Source: JANRLJ01 sp033762735 (GTDB lineage Bacteria > Chloroflexota > Anaerolineae > Aggregatilineales > Phototrophicaceae). Taken from it: a stretch of 64,000 nucleotides of DNA. Position numbers and translations under genes: made by a program. Positions within the stretch are counted from its first letter, which is position 1. Each line of letters starts with the position of its first letter. The stretch spans positions 1 through 64,000 of the forward strand of contig JANRLJ010000084.1 in assembly GCA_033762735.1 (NCBI GenBank). Reading direction: 5' to 3'. This document shows, piece after piece, positions 24,413 to 33,300 of this stretch. Below the pieces are notes generated by a model. That model ran no database searches. It was not told the DNA's origin and worked only from the letters and a program-made list of their open reading frames with translations.

Positions 24413-26978
24413 ATTTTGAGGTTCCGTTTTCAATCGGTGGAACATCATAACGCTGCATCATATCCAGCAATTCGCGTCGCTCGATGGCATAGAGCTTGCC
24501 GCCCACATGATGTTTGCGCCGTGACTGGTCAATCAGTTGCAGCCGCTTCAGGATATGTCCGATCCATTGTGCATTGCCCATTTCATCAGTAGATTGCCCC
24601 AGCAGACTGCGAATCTTCTCGCGCAAATCTGTTCCCTTCACCCAGACGACCTCATCCGCACTGCGCGTGAGCAGTTCCAGCGCCTGCAAGACCGCTTCCT
24701 CCCGCTCACTGAGCGACTTGCCTTCGCTGATTTGCTCATCCCATTCTGCTGCCTTGGAAATAGCGTCCAGCAGTCCCACCACACCACCCTGCTCCTCGAA
24801 GAACGCCGCCAGCGCAACCAGCGGCGACCACAGCTCACCAGAACGATTGTGGAGTTTGTGCAGGTCAGGACGCTCGAAGTAGTTGGTGTATACAGCCTGG
24901 AAGTGGGTCAATGCCAATGTGTAAAGCTGATGGCGCAGCGGTGCGCCGTCGAAATCCGGCGGGAACGACGGCATCTTCTGTGTCGTGCGCCGCATGGGAA
25001 TGGCAATGCAGCGGCTGGCGAGGATATCTTCCAGTCCCATGATCGCAGCCAGAATCTTGGGCGAATATACATCAAATGCCTGTGGTTTCAAATCGTCACC
25101 AGTAACGCGGATCGCGGGCATCCCCTGCTTGTAGCCGCTATTAAGGAGCTGGCGGATCTGCTGCATTCCGCTGTCTTTGGGATTGTGGTAGCGCTCCGCC
25201 TCATCAATTCCTACCGTGCAGGAAGTGTGGTGAATCAGCCGAAACATACTCGGACCCGTTGGGTCGGAGGTGGTAATCATGTTGAAGGCCAACGGCTGCA
25301 GGACACGCAGCACTGTGCTCTTGCCGCTGTTCTTGGGACCGTTGAGTGCCAGATAGGGATATGCTGGGAACATGGTGTAGAAGTAGGTGCCAATCGTCCA
25401 CAGCGCAAGGATGCGGCTTTCGACGTCGGAACGGAAGTCGATGTACTGGCGGAACAGATCATGAATTTTGTTGAAGACCACGCCGGGCTGCCCGGTCTCT
25501 CCCTCCAGAAAACGTCTGATGTCGCTGTAGCGCCAGCGCATCAGGAACTCACTGCCTTCGGGGATCACCTTTAGCGCGACTTCCTGACCGTTGAGCGTGA
25601 TGATTTGCTCGTCGGACAGGCGTCGCAGTTCGCGCGAACTGGTGACCAGATAGGGTTGAATATTCAGTTTGTTCCCCTTCACGCGCTCCACGACTGATAC
25701 TGTGACCATGGCCATATCGGGGCGAAACCCCAATGCGGGGGACAAAATCGGGATGCTGTCGCTTAACACTTCGGGCATATCTGCTCCTTCTGCTGATTCT
25801 TTTTGCGACTGGGCGGCTTTGAGCAAGTCGCTGAAAGTACGCCCTTTCACACCGATCTGCGCCATGTGTTCTTTGAATTCAGCAAAGGCAAAATCTGTTA
25901 ATCCGCTGGCATGACTGAACACCTCTTGTAAGGCATCGCGTCGTTCCAGCCCTTCCAGCCTACCCACACGCTCCACCTCCAGCGTCAACCAGCTCTGCAC
26001 CTGATTGAGTAGGGTGTGTGCATCATCAATGGTCGCGCCATACTTGAGCCATTCATTCGCGTCTTTGACATCAACGGGCAGTGCGGGCAGATACGTCTCG
26101 CCCTTCAGCGTTAGCGCCAGTGCCCGACTACGAGCGCGGGCATCATCGGTGTTGTCCAGTACGACGAACAGACGAGGATGAACACGCAGTTTCTTCAACA
26201 GCTCATCGGCTGCCTGCATTCCGCCCAGTGCCACCGCTGCAATGCCCCATTCTCCAAAGGTGATGGCATCCGCCTGACCTTCGACAATGACAACCTGCTC
26301 AACCGTCGGGCTGTAGAGATGATTGTAGTATGGCTGACGCTCACCCAGGATTTCACGCGGCGGATTGTAGTGCTTTTTCCCTTCGATAGAGCGCCCACTT
26401 AGGTAGGTCAACCGGCCTTTTTCCAGATGCGCATACACCAGCATCCCCGCCGGAAACTTATGCAGGACACCGCGCCAAGTGTCTGACAGATTCAACCCAT
26501 CCAGCAGCGAACGTTTGTCAGACGGCATGAAGCCAAGCCGTGCCAGTTGGATGGTTTGCATCATCCAGCTCCGCGTCTGCGTAGCGTAAGACAGGGCAGG
26601 CGGCGTATTGAGCAGGGTATCCTGCAACCGCTGGACAAGCTGGCGCTCCGCCCATCCTGCTGTCTGACGGAAATCTGTCCCACGCTCTAGAGTAATGCCT
26701 ACCCGCCGCGCCAGCCATTCGACCACTTCCATAAACTGCGTGGCATCGCGGTTGTTCCACCTGCTGCCAAAGTTGAGTAGATACCGTCCAGCAAAGTCGA
26801 AGACATCCCCGTGTTCTCCCTGCGAATTCCAGAAGTAGAACCCATTCCCGGGTGTCACTACGAAGCTGTCATGCTCCACTCCCACAAAGCGAGTACCGGA
26901 CTTCTTCAGCGCAAATTTCTCTGCAACCACGTCTTCAATCGGGTTACGGGAGCGGATCAGCTCCAGATCAATCGTCAT
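24411..26978 (-). CDS. Primase-helicase with TOPRIM and AAA+ domains
   Basis: The 855-residue protein begins with a CHC2-like region without clear cysteines (FVVTPGNGFYFWNSQG). A TOPRIM domain follows: VVIVEGQADAITFGEWG (about residue 229) and VVLDNTDDARAR (about 272), the Glu and Asp pair of DnaG-like primases. The C-terminal half has Walker A NGPKNSGKST (about 549) and Walker B TVGIDEAERY (about 591), in a DUF3631/phage-helicase-type ATPase. The whole is a replication protein of phage gp4 type. ATG at 26978 follows GGGAGA; the frame upstream to 27041 is excluded. It is downstream of parAB on the same strand, separated by a terminator. Confidence 0.87.
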   Translation of the reverse strand: MTIDLELIRSRNPIEDVVAEKFALKKSGTRFVGVEHDSFVVTPGNGFYFWNSQGEHGDVFDFAGRYLLNFGSRWNNRDATQFMEVVEWLARRVGITLERGTDFRQTAGWAERQLVQRLQDTLLNTPPALSYATQTRSWMMQTIQLARLGFMPSDKRSLLDGLNLSDTWRGVLHKFPAGMLVYAHLEKGRLTYLSGRSIEGKKHYNPPREILGERQPYYNHLYSPTVEQVVIVEGQADAITFGEWGIAAVALGGMQAADELLKKLRVHPRLFVVLDNTDDARARSRALALTLKGETYLPALPVDVKDANEWLKYGATIDDAHTLLNQVQSWLTLEVERVGRLEGLERRDALQEVFSHASGLTDFAFAEFKEHMAQIGVKGRTFSDLLKAAQSQKESAEGADMPEVLSDSIPILSPALGFRPDMAMVTVSVVERVKGNKLNIQPYLVTSSRELRRLSDEQIITLNGQEVALKVIPEGSEFLMRWRYSDIRRFLEGETGQPGVVFNKIHDLFRQYIDFRSDVESRILALWTIGTYFYTMFPAYPYLALNGPKNSGKSTVLRVLQPLAFNMITTSDPTGPSMFRLIHHTSCTVGIDEAERYHNPKDSGMQQIRQLLNSGYKQGMPAIRVTGDDLKPQAFDVYSPKILAAIMGLEDILASRCIAIPMRRTTQKMPSFPPDFDGAPLRHQLYTLALTHFQAVYTNYFERPDLHKLHNRSGELWSPLVALAAFFEEQGGVVGLLDAISKAAEWDEQISEGKSLSEREEAVLQALELLTRSADEVVWVKGTDLREKIRSLLGQSTDEMGNAQWIGHILKRLQLIDQSRRKHHVGGKLYAIERRELLDMMQRYDVPPIENGTSK

Positions 26979-27072
26979 TTCAGGGTCTCCCTGCAACAGG
27001 CAAAGTCGAAGAAAGGTCGTGTCAGAAAAACACGACAGCATTGAGCATTTGAGTTGCAGGAGGACGAGGGGT

Positions 27073-27110
27073 GTGATACAGTGTGAGGGTCGAGGTCACA
27101 GTTGTATCAC
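27073..27110. promoter_or_regulatory. Inverted repeat beside parAB, candidate partition site or operator
   Basis: Arms GTGATACA and TGTATCAC are perfect, with GTGA and TCAC inside, around a central G/C-rich spacer. It lies between the primase-helicase and the ParB gene. It could be a centromere bound by ParB, or an operator for the primase-helicase. Only one copy was seen, whereas centromeres often have several. Confidence 0.45.
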
Positions 27111-27192
27111 TTCCGTTCGCCCACCTGCGTTTTCGTCGGTGGGTTTTGCGTTCTTATGGTGGTGCGCGTACCTGTTGCATCGTCACTTCCTC

Positions 27193-27218
27193 AAAAGGTT
27201 CACCCAGGTGAACCTTTT
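27193..27218 (-). terminator. Terminator after parB
   Basis: AAAAGGTTCACC and GGTGAACCTTTT form a perfect 12-bp stem with a two-base loop, starting at the parB stop. The A/T ends make it work on either strand. It isolates parAB from the primase-helicase. Confidence 0.75.
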
Positions 27219-28416
27219 ATTCATCCGTCAGATAACGCTCAACATCTGTCAGCAACTTTCGAAACGCCTGGAGTCGTGCGCGGGCAAGACCGGTATCCCC
27301 TTCCTGTCTTATCAACGCACGTGCAACATCTTGTGGTGAAGCCGTCGTGGTTGTCTGAGTGGCTTTGGCAAGCTTTAGCGCGGGAGCCGGTATGCGGTTC
27401 TGTTCATCCTCTTCTCGTTCGTTCAAATCACCTTCACAAAGCTCGTTGACCTGTTTGGCGGTCAAGTTGAGATCGATAATTTGACGAACAACCTCGCTAT
27501 GAAATTCAGGAGCTAGTGACACAACAGGGCGCAAACGACGTTCATCCAGGTTGTGCCGATCCGCCAATTCCATTGCTTCATCAGAAAGCCTCAGCAAATT
27601 CTTGAGGTAGCTGAAGTAGCCTTTTTTCATCCCCCCCATGGCGCTCAAGATTGCGTCAGTGAACTCCCGCTTTCCCCTCAAATCGAGTTCGAGTGCCTGA
27701 CGGTAGAAATCGTTCGAGACGGCATAGGGCGGGATCTCATAGCCATGCACGGTCAGCAGCAGGAGGGCAGCCTGCCGTGCCATCGCAATGGCTGACAAGC
27801 CGCTGCGAGCGGTGTTCTCCTTTGCCTGCCGGAACACGGAAGAGCGCTCCGCCGGGATGATGATGCAGGGGATCATGCTGTCGCCGGTGTAGCCGGGGAT
27901 AAAGTCGCGCAGCAGCCACGTCGCCCAGTAGCGTCGTTCCCCTGTCTCGATCCGGAAGAGATGCGTTACCCCCTGTGACACATCCACCACTGTGAGGGGA
28001 TTGACCTGCCCATCATCACGGATTGTCAGGGCCAGATTCACCAGATCACGCAGCAGCGTTTCTTCCGGAGAAAGCCGGATTTCGATGTCCTCTTCGCGCT
28101 CATCGTCGGCGTTGGGCAGCAGTTCGAGGACATTGTGAAACGGTCTTCCCCTCTGCCGTGCTGCTACCTGGACTAACTGCACCAGTTCACGCAGTGCCTG
28201 TGTCGGTGTGAGACGGTTGTTGTGGAAGGCGTAGTGGAGTTGTTCAGGAAGAACCCGCCGTGGCTGCACCGGATCAGGACGCACCAGGTCAAGCAGGATG
28301 CGTTCAACATGCAGACGATCATCGCGGAATTCCTGTGCCAGCCCACTTCCCAGCAACCCTTCGTCCACGTTCCCCAACAACGCAGCAAGATGGTCGGTTT
28401 CGGTTCGTTTGGGCAT
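27217..28416 (-). CDS. ParB-like partition protein of the PRTRC-associated type
   Basis: A ParB N-domain is visible in NALTIRDDGQVNPLTVVDV-like sequence (about residues 130-150) followed by FRIETGERRYWATWLL, the arginine-rich GERRxxA box that binds CTP in this family, and ENTARSGLSAIAMARQ. The helix-turn-helix region lies in residues about 235-290, and a helical C-terminus follows. The 399-residue length and an N-terminal extension before the ParB box are unlike chromosomal Spo0J and fit element-borne ParBs. The ATG at 28416 overlaps the parA stop (TGATG), with GGAGGTG upstream. It serves as segregation adaptor or, in a PRTRC setting, as the ParB-related member. Confidence 0.85.
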   Translation of the reverse strand: MPKRTETDHLAALLGNVDEGLLGSGLAQEFRDDRLHVERILLDLVRPDPVQPRRVLPEQLHYAFHNNRLTPTQALRELVQLVQVAARQRGRPFHNVLELLPNADDEREEDIEIRLSPEETLLRDLVNLALTIRDDGQVNPLTVVDVSQGVTHLFRIETGERRYWATWLLRDFIPGYTGDSMIPCIIIPAERSSVFRQAKENTARSGLSAIAMARQAALLLLTVHGYEIPPYAVSNDFYRQALELDLRGKREFTDAILSAMGGMKKGYFSYLKNLLRLSDEAMELADRHNLDERRLRPVVSLAPEFHSEVVRQIIDLNLTAKQVNELCEGDLNEREEDEQNRIPAPALKLAKATQTTTTASPQDVARALIRQEGDTGLARARLQAFRKLLTDVERYLTDE

Positions 28417-29240
28417 CACGCACCTCCGCCAGTCGTACCGCGCACGAGCGTATGAACAAACTGGGCATAGGCTCTGCTTGCGGAAGCCTTCGGATCGTAG
28501 GTGAAGATGCTCTGGTGGCTGCGATGTGCGTAGGAGACAGCTTCGTTGGCGGGAATGACCCCAACAAGCAGCTTGCCCAGGACGGGATGGGCTTTTAACT
28601 CATCGAGTAAACGGAGGTGCCCCCGAACCCGACTGTCCATTTTGGTCACCAGAATGCCACTCACGCGCAGGTTCGGATGCCGCCAGCCTTCGCGGATGTC
28701 GTTTATCTTCCCGATCACGCTCATCAATCCGACGGTTTCGAGATAACGGGGTTCGACCGGGACAATCGCATCGCTTGCCGCGATCAGGCTCATTTCGGTC
28801 ATCAGTGAGAAAGAGGGACGTGTGTCGATGATGATCGCCGCGTAGCGATTGGCGATCTGTCGCAGGGGGTCGGTCAGGCGATAGGGAGCACCTGCGACAC
28901 CCATCAATTCGCGCTCTGCCCCCTCCAGCATCGGTGAAGCGGGCAGCACATGCAGATCGGCATCCCAGGCAGAGGGAACGATACACTCGGTGAGGGTTTG
29001 GGCAGCAGCGTTGCGGTCAGACATCAGCACTGTGTAGAGGCTGTTGTCAATGCCATAGTCCTTGCGACCAGTGGTAACGAGGGTGGCGTGTCCCTGGCTG
29101 TCGGTATCAACCAGCAGAACACGACAGTTAGAGGCACCTGCCCGACGCAGCAGACCACAGATGCCAAAGGCGGTATTGGTGGCGGATGTCGATTTCCCAA
29201 CACCCCCTTTGTGATTGGTGAATACAAAAACGCGAGTCAC
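28416..29240 (-). CDS. parA: ParA-type partition ATPase
   Basis: The deviant Walker A motif TNHKGGVGKST (about residues 8-18) and LLVDTDSQGHAT plus IIIDTRPSFS identify a ParA/Soj ATPase that moves DNA by dynamic binding to the nucleoid. Start is GTG at 29240 with GGAGGAAA nine bases upstream; the frame upstream lacks ParA similarity. Length 274 residues, without an N-terminal HTH (type Ib-like). It is co-transcribed with the ParB-like gene. It implies that the element is or was maintained as a replicon, or stabilised while excised. Confidence 0.92.
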   Translation of the reverse strand: MTRVFVFTNHKGGVGKSTSATNTAFGICGLLRRAGASNCRVLLVDTDSQGHATLVTTGRKDYGIDNSLYTVLMSDRNAAAQTLTECIVPSAWDADLHVLPASPMLEGAERELMGVAGAPYRLTDPLRQIANRYAAIIIDTRPSFSLMTEMSLIAASDAIVPVEPRYLETVGLMSVIGKINDIREGWRHPNLRVSGILVTKMDSRVRGHLRLLDELKAHPVLGKLLVGVIPANEAVSYAHRSHQSIFTYDPKASASRAYAQFVHTLVRGTTGGGA

Positions 29241-29394
29241 GATTAGGGTTTCCTCCGCAAACTGAAAACGAATGAACGCAACCGTGTGGGAAACCAACGA
29301 ACTGCCAACCCATGTTATTCTCTTGGATGGGAGCGCCGTTAGCCTCCGCGACGGTACTTCAAGGCAGGGCGAGGGAGCTAATCCCTCTCTCGTC

Positions 29395-30177
29395 CTACCG
29401 AAAAGCCAATTCAGTCGAGAGTCGTTTCAGTTTATTGTTTTGAGGAAACGCAATAGTATGCGTAAATTCGAGGGTATTGACGGAGAGAATGCGATGTTCG
29501 AGTTGTGTCTTGGAAAGTTCACCAGATTGGATATAGTCCGAACATTGACCAGCCTGTGTGCTGGTCTTTGTTTTTCCCTCAACCGCACTGCCACCATTGT
29601 TCTGTACCCGCTCAGTCACATGCCGCAGGTAAGAGAATGGGGGGAGTAACTCCAGCCGGACGATCATTCCCTCCGGGTTGACCACAACCCGCTCGACCAT
29701 CTGACGCAGCAGTTCTTTTTGGTCGCTGCGTTCCAGGTTATCATACAGTATACCCACTTTTGCAATGATCGTGAGTGCTGCATCCAGATTTGCAATGTGA
29801 TATTCCCGTTTCTGCTGCAAGGCCTCCAGCTTGATCTGAAGGGTGCGACGACGATCCTGCCATTCGACCCACAGGTTGTCCCACACCCGTTCCGTGATTT
29901 TGCCGGCTGCAAACAGGCGTGCCATCCGCGCCTCTTCCTCGTCCACCGCACGAAGCGCAGCCTGTAATTCATCGCGTTCTGATGGTCGCAGATGCCCTAG
30001 CTTGCGGGCAAGTTCATCCGAATAACTCTCCCGAATAAGCGGGATGAGTTCAGGATCGACCTGTATTCGCATCAACTCAACCGGCAGCTGCTGGTCGATG
30101 GTACTGCACAGGATGTTGATGTCACTGCTGGGAACACAGTAGTAGGGAGTTCCACCCTCGGAACGATGGGTATTCGA
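29395..30177 (-). pseudogene. C-terminal remnant of a large serine recombinase
   Basis: The frame contains the end of the zinc ribbon (YYCVPSSD, ILCSTIDQ), then a long coiled coil (LQAALRAVDEEEARMARLF, LEALQQKREYHIANLDAAL) and the C-terminal LERSDQKELLRQMVERVVV segment typical of large serine integrases. The catalytic domain with its Ser nucleophile and the recombinase domain are missing. The frame is open to 30177, where it is cut by the IS-end sequence. A complete protein would have moved the element; this one cannot. The last 70 codons carry no obvious family match and may be readthrough into element sequence. Confidence 0.8.
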
Positions 30178-30205
30178 TGTGTCTCACAGGCTCTGAAGTC
30201 GTACA
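30178..30205. mobile_element. Solo copy of the IS right end
   Basis: All 28 bases are identical to the right end of the intact IS at 18782-18809, including the TGTACG tip (read on the minus strand). No transposase or other end is nearby. It abuts the truncated recombinase on one side and host-type intergenic DNA on the other, so an IS-driven deletion removed the recombinase 5' half and perhaps the element end. Confidence 0.85.
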
Positions 30206-30649
30206 GGGGGGGCTGCGCGAGGTGAATACCCCTTATCGATATGGGACTTACGTAGTTGTCCTCACCCCCGATCCCCTCTCCCATTGCGTCGCTGCGCTTA
30301 GGGAGAGGGGAGAAACGCAAAAAGAGCGGTTCGCAAGTCCCCTCCCCCGGCAGGGGATTGAGGGGCGGGGGCGAAATGCGCTGCTGTGACCTTTTCGAGG
30401 CTCTGAACGAGCGCCGGACAATGCAGGGTGTGGGCGGTGGTTCAAGTGCGTCACGCCTGTTGATTGTACTTGGCGCGTTCGGCAGCGTCATCACTCGTGG
30501 CAGGTTTTACAACAGCGGGTTCCGTCCTGCTCGCGGCGCACAACGCCAGATTGTCATCTTTTTACAACCAGGTTATCATCCTGCGATGTTAGTGAGAACA
30601 GTGGCGCAGGGTCAGCCTGTCTGCGTCAGGGGTTGAAGGGGGGAGCGGG
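30206..30649. repeat. Gene-free host flank with G/C-rich palindromic repeat
   Basis: No gene is supported. Around 30260-30375 are CCCCTCTCCC and GGGAGAGGGG blocks and CCTCCCCCGG...CAGGGG, a dispersed repeat type also seen at 51.15 kb. The promoter for the glycosidase gene probably lies after 30500. Confidence 0.5.
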
Positions 30650-31975
30650 ATGCACAGCGTGACGGTCAGCCCGAATCAGCGTTTTCTGGCGGATGCGCGG
30701 GGGGAACCTTTCTTCTGGCTGGCGGATACGGCGTGGTCGCTGTTCCAGGACCTGACGCTGGCCGAGGCGCAACATTACCTGGATGTGCGCCGCCAGCAGG
30801 GTTTTAACGTGATTCAGGCGGTGATCCTCTCGGAAAATGACGCCCTGCACATCCCCAATGCCAGCGGCCACCTGCCTTTGCTGGGCGACGACCCCGCGCG
30901 ACCAAATGAATATTATTTCCACCATGTGGACGCGGTCATGCGTATGGCGCTGGAACGCGGGCTGTACGTGGGGCTGCTGCCCACCTGGGGGGACAAGGTT
31001 TATCCGGGCGGGTGGGGAATTGGCCCCTTAATCTTCAACGCGGCAAATGCACGTCTTTACGGGCAGTTTTTAGGCGAACGCTACCGGGACATGCCCAACA
31101 TCCTGTGGATACTGGGGGGAGATCGCCCAGCAGCAGGCGTTGAGGCCGTGTGGGACGCGATGGCCGAGGGCATCACAGCCGGCCTGGGACGGCAGCCCTT
31201 TTTCACCTATCACCCCAACGGCGGCGCGTCTTCCAGCGACACCCTGCCCGCTGCCCCCTGGCTCTCGATGCACATGCTGCAATCGGGGCATGTGCATCAG
31301 GATGCGCCCAACTGGGAGATGATCGCGGCTGATCTGGCGCGGCTGCCCGCCAGACCCGTGCTGGATGGGGAACCCTGTTATGAAGATCACCCGATTGACC
31401 CGTTTATGCGTTCGTGGCGGGCGGACTATGGCCGATTCACCGATCATGATGTGCGCAAGGCGGCCTATCGTGCCGTGTTCGCGGGCGCGTGTGGGCACAC
31501 CTATGGGCATCATGCCGTCTGGCAGTTCTGGGATTATGGCCGCAAGCCGCTTAACTTCCCCGTTCCCCCCTGGCAGGAAGCGCTTTTGCGCCCCGGCGCT
31601 CAACAGATGGTGCATCTGAAAAACCTGATGCTCTCGCGTTCGTATTTCGACCGCATCCCCGACCAGACCCTGCTGCTGGACGTGGCCGTTCCGCCTGCGC
31701 CTTCCGCCCACGACCCCAACCATTTTCATCCGCTGCGGGCGGCCTATCCCGCTGCCACGCGCTCCGCCGAGGGCGAGGCGGCGATGGTGTATTTCCCCCT
31801 TGCCGACCAAACGCTCACGGTGGATCTGCGCGGTTTTGGGGGAGTCCTCAGCGCCGCGTGGTTCGACCCGCGCACGGGCAAAACGCATCGGCTGGGGGAA
31901 TACCCCAATACCGTGACGCGCTTCACCTCACCGCTGGCAGGACCCGACTGGGTGCTGCTGCTCGACCTGGACTGA
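30650..31975 (+). CDS. DUF4038 glycoside hydrolase (GH140 apiosidase-like)
   Basis: The N-terminus (NQRFLADARGEPFFWLADTAWSLF) and the barrel segments FNVIQAVILSENDALHIPN, YVGLLPTWGDKVYPGG, and RDMPNILWILGGDRPA are the hallmarks of the DUF4038/GH140 TIM barrel, whose characterised members hydrolyse apiose from pectic rhamnogalacturonan II. The acidic residue in LDGEPCYEDHP (about 240) is likely catalytic. The C-terminal 80 residues form the beta domain (DUF5060/collagen-like type). At 441 residues it is full length, with no signal peptide. GGGGAG precedes the ATG. Specificity for apiose is not proven by sequence. Confidence 0.85.
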   Translation: MHSVTVSPNQRFLADARGEPFFWLADTAWSLFQDLTLAEAQHYLDVRRQQGFNVIQAVILSENDALHIPNASGHLPLLGDDPARPNEYYFHHVDAVMRMALERGLYVGLLPTWGDKVYPGGWGIGPLIFNAANARLYGQFLGERYRDMPNILWILGGDRPAAGVEAVWDAMAEGITAGLGRQPFFTYHPNGGASSSDTLPAAPWLSMHMLQSGHVHQDAPNWEMIAADLARLPARPVLDGEPCYEDHPIDPFMRSWRADYGRFTDHDVRKAAYRAVFAGACGHTYGHHAVWQFWDYGRKPLNFPVPPWQEALLRPGAQQMVHLKNLMLSRSYFDRIPDQTLLLDVAVPPAPSAHDPNHFHPLRAAYPAATRSAEGEAAMVYFPLADQTLTVDLRGFGGVLSAAWFDPRTGKTHRLGEYPNTVTRFTSPLAGPDWVLLLDLD

Positions 31976-32014
31976 CCCCGAAATGGTGGACACGAGAATT
32001 GTCCGCTAGACTGA

Positions 32015-32290
32015 ATGAAGGAAGGGATCAGGAAGATGAAGCGAAGAAAGCAGGACAAACCGGGTGAGGTAGTACAGAGCTTTTCAGCGGAACTTGCCCT
32101 GAAACTGCGGGAACTGCGCTATGTCGTGGAGCGGTTGCAGCACAACAGCACCGAGCAAAGCAGATCTGCCGTACTGTTTACCACCTTCAGCGGAGGCGCT
32201 GAACAGAATACAACACTGGAGGCGTTTTCCGACAGTTTGCTGACGCACCTTGCCGAAGCGAGCCAACTGTTATTCACTGGCGCTTCTTGA
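32015..32290 (+). CDS. Small hypothetical protein, up to 91 residues
   Basis: Two starts are possible (32015 or 32036, the latter behind GGAAGGG). The product is basic at the N-terminus then helical (LALKLRELRYVVERLQH). It has no recognised family. The upstream bases (TGGTGGACACGAG) look like an IS3-type terminal repeat and the start resembles that of IS orfA genes, so it could be a transposase remnant. Confidence 0.35.
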   Translation: MKEGIRKMKRRKQDKPGEVVQSFSAELALKLRELRYVVERLQHNSTEQSRSAVLFTTFSGGAEQNTTLEAFSDSLLTHLAEASQLLFTGAS

Positions 32291-32341
32291 AAATCAAGAT
32301 ACAACCGGATTGTCTGAAAACTAGTCGTAAAGGATGGTAGG

Positions 32342-32710
32342 ATGGGTGTTATTCATCGCCGTAAGACCAGTGGTCTCGTGTGGGAATGGGAAGATGTGGG
32401 CATTCATGCTTACAACAGCAATAATGCGACCAAACAGGTATTGATCGGTCATGATGATGGTGCACATAATTTTGAAGTGCGTTACTTCACCATTCCGCCG
32501 TGCGGCTTTAGCAGCTTCGATCTTCACGCGCACGATCATGGGGTGCTGGTGATGAATGGCCGGGCGCGGGTACAGCTTGGGGAAACGTTCGAGGAAGTGG
32601 CGGAAGGGGACGTGATCTATATTCCGGGCAACGAACCGCATCAGTTCGAGAATCTTGAGGAAGCGCCGTTTACCTTCCTGTGCATTATCCCGCCAAAGCC
32701 ACAGGGATAG
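32342..32710 (+). CDS. Small cupin, candidate methylthioxylulose-5-phosphate sulfo-lyase
   Basis: The 122-residue single-domain cupin has FDLHAHDHGVLVMNGRARV (metal-binding His residues, about 60-78), the Gly-rich turn, EGDVIYIPGNEPHQF (second His, about 90-104). In Rhodospirillum rubrum a cupin of this kind converts 1-methylthioxylulose 5-phosphate to deoxyxylulose 5-phosphate and methanethiol in the MTA-isoprenoid shunt. Here it is convergent with, and 50 bases from, a cluster containing MtnA, a RuBisCO-like protein and O-acetylhomoserine sulfhydrylase. The functional name is inference from that context; small cupins are otherwise very diverse. Confidence 0.6.
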   Translation: MGVIHRRKTSGLVWEWEDVGIHAYNSNNATKQVLIGHDDGAHNFEVRYFTIPPCGFSSFDLHAHDHGVLVMNGRARVQLGETFEEVAEGDVIYIPGNEPHQFENLEEAPFTFLCIIPPKPQG

Positions 32711-32760
32711 CTTCAACCAGATGGCGGGTTGGTTTTACAACCCGCCAGTGCTCCCGCCCG

Positions 32761-33300
32761 TTAGAAATAGCGCTGATTCCGCCGGGCGCTGATGATCTCG
32801 GTGTTCATCCCCACCCAATGAAGCTGACCGCTGTAACGACCATGCTCGATTTTAATACAGCGATCCACAATGACGTTCAACCCGGCTTCATGAGCAATTC
32901 GGGCTGCCTCAAAATTAATCACCTTTAATTGCAACCACAGGGTTTTCGCCCCGATCTTCACCGCCTGCTCAGCGACTTCCACACATTCTTCCGGCTGGCG
33001 AAAAACGTTCACGACATCGACCGGAAATGGAATGCTCAACAGGTCAGGGTAGGCTTTCTCGCCAAAGATCTCGGTAGCACGAGGGTTCACCGGGATAACA
33101 CGGTAGCCTTCGTAGTTCAGATAGGAACCGACGAAATAGCTGGGGCGCTCGCTGCGTGGCGAGAGGCCTACAATTGCAACGGTCTTGCTGGTGCTGAGAA
33201 TCGTCCGAATGACGCCGGGGTCCTGATACTGCGCCCGCTGTTCTTCAGAGAGCGTGGTGTTCAGGCTGACGTCGACTGCAAGGCTTGATCCAGATCCCAT
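32761..33300 (-). CDS. CoA-binding domain protein
   Basis: The pattern VAIVGLSPRSERPSYFVGSYL, then GYRVIPVNPRATEIFGEKAYPDL and VDVVNVFR, followed by GAKTLWLQLKVIN and ARIAHEAGLNVIVDRCIKIE, is that of the CoA_binding_2 family (YccU-like), a Rossmann fold of unknown cellular function. Length 179 residues. ATG at 33300 has AAGGAGG seven bases upstream, even though it lies 40 bases inside the preceding gene. It ends the minus-strand salvage run, and a role in it is not known. Confidence 0.85.
   Translation of the reverse strand: MGSGSSLAVDVSLNTTLSEEQRAQYQDPGVIRTILSTSKTVAIVGLSPRSERPSYFVGSYLNYEGYRVIPVNPRATEIFGEKAYPDLLSIPFPVDVVNVFRQPEECVEVAEQAVKIGAKTLWLQLKVINFEAARIAHEAGLNVIVDRCIKIEHGRYSGQLHWVGMNTEIISARRNQRYF

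Noticed and set aside
30072..30494. Open frame overlapping the IS end and intergenic repeat
   Set aside because: Crosses the repeat and the IS end in a frame that does not continue the recombinase zinc ribbon.
31980..32040. Left end of an IS3-like element before the small frame
   Set aside because: Only a short TGGTGGACACGAG resemblance; no second end or integrase core.
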